A DNA stretch of 12,017 nucleotides from an uncultured Mycoplasmatota bacterium. Its GTDB lineage: Bacteria > Bacillota_I > Bacilli_A > RF39 > UBA660. Shown here piece after piece: positions 6,961-12,017 of the stretch. The stretch spans positions 1 through 12,017 of the forward strand of contig CAMMBX010000026.1 of the NCBI GenBank assembly GCA_946494345.1, in the 5' to 3' direction. Position 1 is the stretch's first letter; each line of letters opens with the position of its first letter. The position numbers were made by a program, and so were the translations under genes. The notes below the pieces were generated by a model. It was given only the letters and a program-made list of their open reading frames with translations. It was not told the origin of the DNA and ran no database searches.

Positions 6961-6980
6961 AAACTGCTACTATCTTCTTT
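6950..6980. terminator. Bidirectional hairpin between cotJC and the minus-strand kinase gene
   Basis: AAAGAAGATAG (6950-6960) pairs perfectly with CTATCTTCTTT (6970-6980) around a 9-base loop. The cotJC stop codon is inside the left arm, and the minus-strand gene's stop (6981-6983) directly abuts the right arm. T-runs on either side are interrupted, so efficiency may be moderate. Confidence 0.65.
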
Positions 6981-7718
6981 CTATTTAATATATTTCCCTA
7001 AAGATTTAAAATATGTATTTGGATCATCATAATCAGTTAATACTTCTTTAAAATATTCACTATAACTAAGAGAAGATTTATCATTTTTTATATAATCACT
7101 TAATTTTTGAAGTTTAGACTTACTATTTAAAGGCTTATACTTTATTAAATCATTATAAATAAGATTAGTAATTAACTCTTCTAATTGTTTTTGATTTAAA
7201 CTGTTATATTTTTCTTTTAAAGCCTTATCATCTTTACCATGATAAAATCTTTCCATTCTATATCTTCCAGGATCAATTATTTGCATTAATTCTTTTTCTT
7301 TATCAAAAAAATAATTAATTGGTCTAACATCAGCGACTAAAACATAGTTATCAGCAAGAATGCTCATATCATTTTCTAAAACTCTAAGATTACCTATAAA
7401 TTTATCACTAGGAAGAAAAGAGATCCCTTGTTTTTTAGTAACATTTTTCTCTCCATTAACTATATCAGTTCTATAACCAGCATAAGAATAATCTTCATTA
7501 TAAATAAGAGCATTAGGTAATATTATTTGTTTAACAGGAATACCAATTAAATATTGATGATCATACCTTTTATTGCGACCAAATTCATAAATAGAACTTT
7601 TATAATATATTTTATACACTTGATTATTCTCTTTATAACAAATACCTTCAGTTCCCATACCTAATGGTTTTTTATTAATATTAATATATATTTTTTCTCC
7701 ATCAACTATATAATACAT
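6981..7718 (-). CDS. Protein-kinase-fold protein, function unknown
   Basis: This 245-residue soluble protein is not a member I can name, but it has the marks of a small kinase fold. There is a Gly-rich loop LGMGTEGICY (residues 19-28), a strand with the likely ATP-contacting Lys36 (VYKIYY), and a hinge-like NALIYNEDYSYAGYRTDI (69-86). A catalytic-loop-like DVRPINYFF (130-138, Asp130 and Asn135) is followed by IIDPGRY (147-153), with Asp149 in the DFG position. The C-terminal lobe is short and helical. The start is the ATG at 7718, because GAGGGAG (minus strand, 7723-7729) lies just upstream. An in-frame ATG at 7754 would fall upstream of the expected transcription start and has no ribosome binding site. 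The gene is convergent with cotJC and divergent from smc. Its substrate, protein or small molecule, is unknown. Confidence 0.6.
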   Translation of the reverse strand: MYYIVDGEKIYININKKPLGMGTEGICYKENNQVYKIYYKSSIYEFGRNKRYDHQYLIGIPVKQIILPNALIYNEDYSYAGYRTDIVNGEKNVTKKQGISFLPSDKFIGNLRVLENDMSILADNYVLVADVRPINYFFDKEKELMQIIDPGRYRMERFYHGKDDKALKEKYNSLNQKQLEELITNLIYNDLIKYKPLNSKSKLQKLSDYIKNDKSSLSYSEYFKEVLTDYDDPNTYFKSLGKYIK

Positions 7719-7722
7719 AAGA

Positions 7723-7729
7723 CTCCCTC
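7723..7729 (-). promoter_or_regulatory. Ribosome binding site that decides the start of the minus-strand kinase gene
   Basis: On the minus strand GAGGGAG is followed by TCTT and then ATG (7718). This excludes the longer reading from 7754, which lacks any Shine-Dalgarno sequence. Confidence 0.75.
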
Positions 7730-7744
7730 TTTTAAATATGTTAT

Positions 7745-7773
7745 ATTTTATCATAAGACGCTTTAAATAACAA
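7745..7773 (-). promoter_or_regulatory. Promoter of the minus-strand kinase gene
   Basis: Read on the minus strand, the -35 is TTGTTA (7773-7768) and the -10 is TAAAAT (7750-7745), with a 17-base spacer. The spacer ends in TGA, so the element reads TGATAAAAT (extended -10). Transcription would start near 7738, about 20 bases before the chosen ATG. Confidence 0.7.
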
Positions 7774-7783
7774 GGAAATGTTC

Positions 7784-7812
7784 TTGTCTAAACACTCATT
7801 ATTTGATAAAAT
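7784..7812 (+). promoter_or_regulatory. Promoter of the smc-hemW unit
   Basis: The -35 TTGTCT (7784-7789) and -10 TAAAAT (7807-7812) have a 17-base spacer ending in TGA, again giving the extended -10 TGATAAAAT. Transcription would start near 7819, about 20 bases before the smc ATG. The two divergent -35 boxes are only 10 bases apart and sit on a small inverted repeat (ACAAG 7770-7774, CTTGT 7783-7787). Confidence 0.75.
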
Positions 7813-7838
7813 GATAAGAGTAAAGAGTGGTGTTTTAA

Positions 7839-10784
7839 ATGTACTTGAAAGAAATTGTAACTAATGGTTTTAAATCTTTCGCTGATAAAATGGAAATAAA
7901 ATTAGATGATGAAGTTACTTGTATTGTTGGACCTAATGGTAGTGGTAAGAGTAATATTGTCGATGCTGTTAGATGGGTATTAGGAGAACAGTCAGTCAGA
8001 GCCTTACGTGGTGATGGCGGTATGAGTGATGTAATATTTGCAGGTAGTGCTTCAAGAAAAGCTAAAAATGTCGCTAGTGTCGAATTAGTCTTCGATAATA
8101 GTGATCACTACCTAAATATAGATTATAGTGAAGTTAGTGTTAAAAGAAGAGTTTATCGTAGTGGTGAGAATGAATACTTCATTAATAATAATAAAGCAAG
8201 ACTAAAAGATATAGTTAATCTCTTTTTAGATAGCGGTGTTGGAAAAGAATCATTCAATATTATTTCCCAAGGAGAAGTATCTAAGATTATTAGTGAAAGT
8301 AATGATGATAGAAGAGTTGTTTTTGAAGAAGCAGCAGGTATTTTAAAATATAAAAAACGTAAAGAAGAAGCATTAAGAAAACTTGATAAAACTAATGATG
8401 CCCTAGATAGAGTAGAAGATATTATTAAAGAATTAGAAGTTCAAGTTAAGCCTTTAAAAGAACAAAGTGAAAAAGCTTTAGAATATAAAAATCTTAAAAG
8501 TGAATTAGAAAATCTTGAAATTGCCTTAATATCATATGATATATATAATTTATCTACTAATTTAGAAATCTTAAAGAAAGAAAAAGAAGCCTTAGATAAA
8601 GAAATACTAGATCTAGAAAGTACTTTAAGTAAAGATAGTGGTGACTCTTTAAAGAAAAAAACGGACTTACTTGCTTTAGAAAAAGACTTAGAATTTAGTC
8701 AAAAAGAACTATTAGAGAAAACAGAAGAACTAGGTAAATTGAATGTTCAATTAAATATTTTAAAGGAACAAAGAAAAAATAAAAATAAAAACGCCAAAGA
8801 AGAAGAACTTAGAATGCTCTTAGAAGAGAAAGCTAAACTTAATAAAAGTATTAGTGTTTTAGAAGATGAAATTAATTTACTTAATCAAGATATTACTAAT
8901 TTGAACGAAGAAATTAACTCTTATAAAAATAATCTTAAAGGTTTAAAACTAATGATAAAGAACTATGAACAAACATTTAGCAAACAAGATCGAGATATTT
9001 TAAGTAATAAACATAAAGTAGAACTATTGAAACTAGAAGCTGAAAGAGGCAATAATTTACCTACTGCTATTAAAAAAATATTAGACTCAAAGAACTTACA
9101 GGGAATATATGATATTATTGGTAATGTCGTTAAGACAAATGAAGAATATGTTAGATGTTTAGATGTCGCTATTGCCAGTAGTAAAAATTTTATTATTGTT
9201 AAAGATGAAGATAGTGCTAAAGAGGCAATTAGATATTTAAAGAATAATAATTTAGGAAGAGCCACTTTCTTTCCTATCAATGTTATCAAAAGAAGATATA
9301 TAGATGATAATACTAAACACACATTAGAAGGATTAGAAGGCTATATTGGAGTTTTAGCAGACTTAGTTACAACTAACAATGAATATAAAAATATTATCTA
9401 TAACCAATTAGGATTAGTATTAGTAGCAGAAGACTTAGATACAGCTTTAAGAATAAGTAAAAGAATAGATAGACGTTATAAAGTAATTACTCTAGCAGGT
9501 GATGTTATTAATGTAGGAGGTTCTCTAACCGGTGGTGCTAATTATAAAGGAAGAAGTGCCGTTATGATAAATCAAGAGATAACTAACTATACAAATATTA
9601 TTAAATCATTAGAAGAAGCTAATAAAAAGATTACAACTGATATTAATGAGACTAAAGATAATATAAGAAAACTAGAAGACAAAATCTATTTGAAAGAAAA
9701 AGATTTAAAACTTCTAATAGATGATGTTACTAATAAAAATCATACCCTTATAAGTGATAAAGATACTTTAAGTAATATAAGTAATAATATTGATAATTTA
9801 GAAAGTAGTGAAAATACTCTTGATAATAAAGAAGAGGAATTAATTAATAGATTCTATAATCTAGGTAGTTATAAAGAAAAAATAGAGTTAAAAATAACAT
9901 CTCTTAAGAAAGATATAAAATCTTTAAAAGATGATATAGATACAGATGAAGAAAATAGCAAATATAAAAATAATTTAATTAGAAAGAAAGAAGAGCAAAG
10001 AAACAATTTAGAAATTAATATTAAAGAAATAGATGTTAAGCTTGATAATTTACTTAATACTTTAAATAGTGAATATTCTATTACTTATGAAAAAGCTAGA
10101 AAAGAATATCCTTTAGAAGTAGAAGACAAAGAAGCTAGGAGTAAAGTTAATAATTATAAAGCTAAAATAAAGAGTTTAGGTATGGTCAATTTAGCAGCTA
10201 TAGATGAATATGAAAGAGTTAATACTAGATATTTATTCTTATTACATCAAAAAGAAGACTTAGAAAAAGCCGAAGCTACATTGCTTGAAATTATGAGAGA
10301 GATGGATGAAGTAATGAAAGAAGAGTTCTTAAAGACTTTTGATTCTATAAAGAAAGAATTTAAAGAAGTGTTTAAAGCTTTATTTCATGGTGGAGAAGCC
10401 GATCTTAAGTTAACAAGTGATGATATTTTAACAACAGGAATAGAAATAGTCGCTTGTCCTCCTGGCAAGAAGTTAACCACTATTAGTTTATTATCAGGTG
10501 GAGAAAAGACTTTAACAGCAATCAGTCTTTTATTTGCTATCATCAATGTTAGAACAGTACCATTCTGTATTTTTGATGAAGTAGAAGCAGCCTTAGATGA
10601 AGCAAATGTTATTGAGTTTGGTAAATATTTATCTAATTATAAAAACAAAACTCAATTCTTAATAATAACTCATAAGAAAAAGACTATGGAATATGCTGAT
10701 ACTTTATATGGTATTACTATGCAAGAGTCAGGAGTATCTAAACTTGTAAGTGTAAAGTTAACTAATAATGAAGAATTAATTTAA
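7839..10784 (+). CDS. smc: Chromosome-condensing ATPase SMC, short-armed
   Basis: SMC forms the dimeric ring of bacterial condensin with ScpA and ScpB, extruding DNA loops for chromosome segregation. All elements are present: Walker A GPNGSGKS (residues 31-38), RALRGDGGMSDVIFAG (54-69), the Q-loop SQGEV (143-147) and VVFEEAAGILKYKKRK (160-175). Then come an N-terminal coil (about 176-400), a hinge (about 418-567: GIYDIIGNVV, GRATFFPINVI, GDVINVGGSLTGG) and a C-terminal coil (about 575-840). The signature is LSGGEKTLTA (885-894), Walker B is FCIFDEVEAALDEANV (909-924), and the switch His is in ITH (943-945). At 981 residues it is about 200 shorter than the roughly 1186-residue Bacillus protein. 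The loss is in the arms, while heads and hinge are full. Start ATG 7839 with GGTG (7829-7832) upstream. hemW follows after 24 bases; the usual rnc and ftsY neighbours are absent. Confidence 0.97.
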   Translation: MYLKEIVTNGFKSFADKMEIKLDDEVTCIVGPNGSGKSNIVDAVRWVLGEQSVRALRGDGGMSDVIFAGSASRKAKNVASVELVFDNSDHYLNIDYSEVSVKRRVYRSGENEYFINNNKARLKDIVNLFLDSGVGKESFNIISQGEVSKIISESNDDRRVVFEEAAGILKYKKRKEEALRKLDKTNDALDRVEDIIKELEVQVKPLKEQSEKALEYKNLKSELENLEIALISYDIYNLSTNLEILKKEKEALDKEILDLESTLSKDSGDSLKKKTDLLALEKDLEFSQKELLEKTEELGKLNVQLNILKEQRKNKNKNAKEEELRMLLEEKAKLNKSISVLEDEINLLNQDITNLNEEINSYKNNLKGLKLMIKNYEQTFSKQDRDILSNKHKVELLKLEAERGNNLPTAIKKILDSKNLQGIYDIIGNVVKTNEEYVRCLDVAIASSKNFIIVKDEDSAKEAIRYLKNNNLGRATFFPINVIKRRYIDDNTKHTLEGLEGYIGVLADLVTTNNEYKNIIYNQLGLVLVAEDLDTALRISKRIDRRYKVITLAGDVINVGGSLTGGANYKGRSAVMINQEITNYTNIIKSLEEANKKITTDINETKDNIRKLEDKIYLKEKDLKLLIDDVTNKNHTLISDKDTLSNISNNIDNLESSENTLDNKEEELINRFYNLGSYKEKIELKITSLKKDIKSLKDDIDTDEENSKYKNNLIRKKEEQRNNLEINIKEIDVKLDNLLNTLNSEYSITYEKARKEYPLEVEDKEARSKVNNYKAKIKSLGMVNLAAIDEYERVNTRYLFLLHQKEDLEKAEATLLEIMREMDEVMKEEFLKTFDSIKKEFKEVFKALFHGGEADLKLTSDDILTTGIEIVACPPGKKLTTISLLSGGEKTLTAISLLFAIINVRTVPFCIFDEVEAALDEANVIEFGKYLSNYKNKTQFLIITHKKKTMEYADTLYGITMQESGVSKLVSVKLTNNEELI

Positions 10785-10797
10785 GGAGTATATTTCT

Positions 10798-10802
10798 AGG
10801 AG
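10798..10802 (+). promoter_or_regulatory. hemW ribosome binding site, with an upstream duplicate
   Basis: AGGAG at 10798-10802 is 6 bases before ATG 10809 and directly abuts the in-frame TTG 10803, so the ATG is the real start. A second AAGGAG (10783-10788) overlaps the smc stop codon, is 20 bases from the ATG, and has no start codon at proper distance. The two look like a short tandem repeat (AGGAGTATAT and AGGAGTTGTATAT). Confidence 0.65.
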
Positions 10803-10808
10803 TTGTAT

Positions 10809-11909
10809 ATGAAAAAAGAAGTAGTAGATGCAGTATATATTCATATTCCATTTTGTAATTATATTTGTGCATATTGTGATTTTTGCAAAGTGTTTTATAA
10901 CCAAAAATGGCCTAATAAATATTTAGAGGCTTTAGAAAAAGAAATTAATGATATTTATCAAGGCGAAGTTATTACCTCCCTTTATATAGGAGGAGGCACT
11001 CCTAGTAGTTTAAGTATAGATGAGTTAAATAAGCTATTTAGTATTTTAAAAACATTAAAAATAGATAATAACTGTGAAATAACTTTTGAAGCTAATCCTG
11101 ATAGTTTAACAAAAGACAAAATAAATCTTCTAAAAGAATTTGGTGTTAATAGAGTTAGCCTTGGTGTTGAAACAATAAATAAAAAATTACAAAATACACT
11201 TGCTAGAAAAACTGATAAACAAAAGGTAATAGAATGTATTAATAATTTAAAAGATGTAAGTATTAATAACATAAACGTAGATTTAATTTATGCTATAAAA
11301 GATGAAACTGCAGAAGATTTAAAAGAAGACTTGAACTTTCTTATTTCTTTAAATGTTCCACATATATCTACTTATTCACTTATTATAGAAGATAATACAA
11401 AATTAAAGTTAAATAATATAAAGAATATAGATAAAACATTTGATAGAGAAATGTATGATATTATTTCTGAAACTCTAAAAGATAATGGCTATATACATTA
11501 TGAAATATCTAATTTTGCTAAGCCTAATTATGAGTCAGCACATAATCTAAAATATTGGAAAAATCTTCATTATTATGGTTTTGGTGTTGGAGCAAGTTCT
11601 TATATAAATGATATTAGATATACTAATACAAGAAGTATTACTAAATATATTGAAGGTAAAAGAATGTTAGAAAAAGAAAGACTAAATACAAATGATAAAA
11701 TGTTTTATGAAGTTATGCTTAATTTAAGAACTAATAAAGGTATAGATAAAAAGTTATTTAAGAAAAAGTATAAAGTCAATATTGAAAAAATATTTAATTA
11801 CAGTAATTTAGTAAAAGAAAATATCTTACAAGAAGATGAAGATCACCTGCTCGTAAAAGAAGAATATTTTTATGTGTTAGATGAGATCCTATCATATTTT
11901 ATAAACTAA
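10809..11909 (+). CDS. hemW: HemW-like radical SAM protein (heme chaperone family)
   Basis: This 366-residue cytoplasmic radical SAM protein of the HemW/HemN family carries YIHIPFC (residues 10-16) with the 4Fe-4S cluster cysteines Cys16, Cys20 and Cys23 (CxxxCxxC) and an extra Cys26 (CDFC). It also has YIGGGTPSSL (59-68, the SAM-binding GGGTP), EANPDSL (94-100), GVNRVSLGVET (112-122) and the C-terminal HemW signature HNLKYW...YYGFGVGASSY (245-265). HemW proteins bind heme and are thought to deliver it to haem proteins; older annotations call them oxygen-independent coproporphyrinogen III oxidase, which is probably wrong here. Two positions differ from the motifs usual in the family as I recall them: LIYAIKDET (159-167) where LIYGLPGQT is common, and LARKTD (131-136) where LGRxH is common. 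Start ATG 10809 is preferred over TTG 10803. It shares the smc transcript. No clear terminator follows. Confidence 0.88.
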   Translation: MKKEVVDAVYIHIPFCNYICAYCDFCKVFYNQKWPNKYLEALEKEINDIYQGEVITSLYIGGGTPSSLSIDELNKLFSILKTLKIDNNCEITFEANPDSLTKDKINLLKEFGVNRVSLGVETINKKLQNTLARKTDKQKVIECINNLKDVSINNINVDLIYAIKDETAEDLKEDLNFLISLNVPHISTYSLIIEDNTKLKLNNIKNIDKTFDREMYDIISETLKDNGYIHYEISNFAKPNYESAHNLKYWKNLHYYGFGVGASSYINDIRYTNTRSITKYIEGKRMLEKERLNTNDKMFYEVMLNLRTNKGIDKKLFKKKYKVNIEKIFNYSNLVKENILQEDEDHLLVKEEYFYVLDEILSYFIN

Positions 11910-11931
11910 AATTTAAAAATAAGTAATTGAA

Positions 11932-11981
11932 TTGACTTGTATCAAAAAAGTCTTGACTAACATTATCTAGTATGATACATT
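11932..11981 (+). promoter_or_regulatory. Probable promoter/operator of a gene beyond the window
   Basis: The -35 TTGACT (11953-11958) is followed after 17 bases by TACATT (11976-11981), a 4/6 match to the -10. A second TTGACT lies exactly 21 bases upstream (11932-11937). The 7-bp inverted pair TGTATCA (11938-11944) and TGATACA (11973-11979) brackets the -35 and touches the -10, suggesting a repressor site. No CIRCE (HrcA) element is present. The window ends in AAAAAGG, possibly the start of a Shine-Dalgarno sequence. Confidence 0.4.
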
Positions 11982-12017
11982 ATAGTTAATGGGAGACTTG
12001 TTAACAAAATAAAAAGG

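Noticed and set aside
7719..7754. Longer start (ATG 7754) for the minus-strand kinase gene
   Set aside because: It would lie upstream of the predicted transcription start and has no ribosome binding site, whereas ATG 7718 has GAGGGAG in front.
8963..9322. 119-codon minus-strand open frame inside smc
   Set aside because: It is antisense to the well-conserved SMC hinge; the hydrophobic translation is an artefact of AT-rich sense codons.
10982..11272. 96-codon minus-strand open frame inside hemW
   Set aside because: It is antisense to conserved radical SAM motifs, with no ribosome binding site or recognisable domain.
11932..11952. Hairpin GACTT/AAGTC after hemW as terminator
   Set aside because: Only 5 bp with no T-run after it; it is better seen as part of the promoter-like region.

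Overview
The window is very AT-rich, densely coded DNA from a low-GC Gram-positive bacterium (Bacillota). It uses the standard bacterial code, strong AGGAGG-type ribosome binding sites, frequent TTG-or-ATG start ambiguity, and TAA or TAG stops only. Spore-coat CotJ proteins, an SMC condensin and a hemW gene place it in the Bacilli/Clostridia. The very low GC, compact gaps and unusually short SMC suggest, as a weak inference, one of the reduced-genome gut Bacilli related to the RF39/Erysipelotrichia/Mollicutes branch. No plasmid, phage, IS, CRISPR or tRNA/rRNA signal was seen.

Layout, left to right. (1) Bases 1-755 hold the 3' part of a stomatin/band-7 (SPFH) membrane-scaffold gene, closed by a clear terminator. 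(2) Bases 805-1629 hold a single-gene unit with a consensus promoter and a TTG start, encoding a protein with HipA-like kinase motifs. (3) Bases 1716-5808 form a three-gene operon: a MacB/LolD-type ABC ATPase, a 1013-residue FtsX-type permease with a large extracytoplasmic coiled coil, and a small HTH protein with a SHOCT tail. A strong terminator follows. (4) Bases 5889-6960 hold a short leader and a two-gene coat operon: a CotJA-CotJB fusion that overlaps cotJC, a manganese-catalase-like ferritin-fold protein. (5) Bases 6981-7718, minus strand, encode a second, unrelated kinase-fold protein, convergent with cotJC across a shared hairpin. (6) From a divergent promoter pair, smc (981 residues) and hemW are transcribed rightward. 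(7) The last 108 bases look like a promoter/operator region for a gene starting beyond the window.

The most interesting points are the CotJA-CotJB fusion with cotJC, and the leader before it. That leader can fold a 9-bp hairpin covering the cotJAB ribosome binding site, with a competing hairpin that would free it. Also notable are the short-armed SMC away from its usual rnc/ftsY neighbours, a permease-plus-HTH-SHOCT operon, and two divergent kinase-fold proteins within 7 kb. I did not see a clear-cut new defence or mobile system. The functions of the two kinase-like genes and the HTH-SHOCT gene remain unknown.
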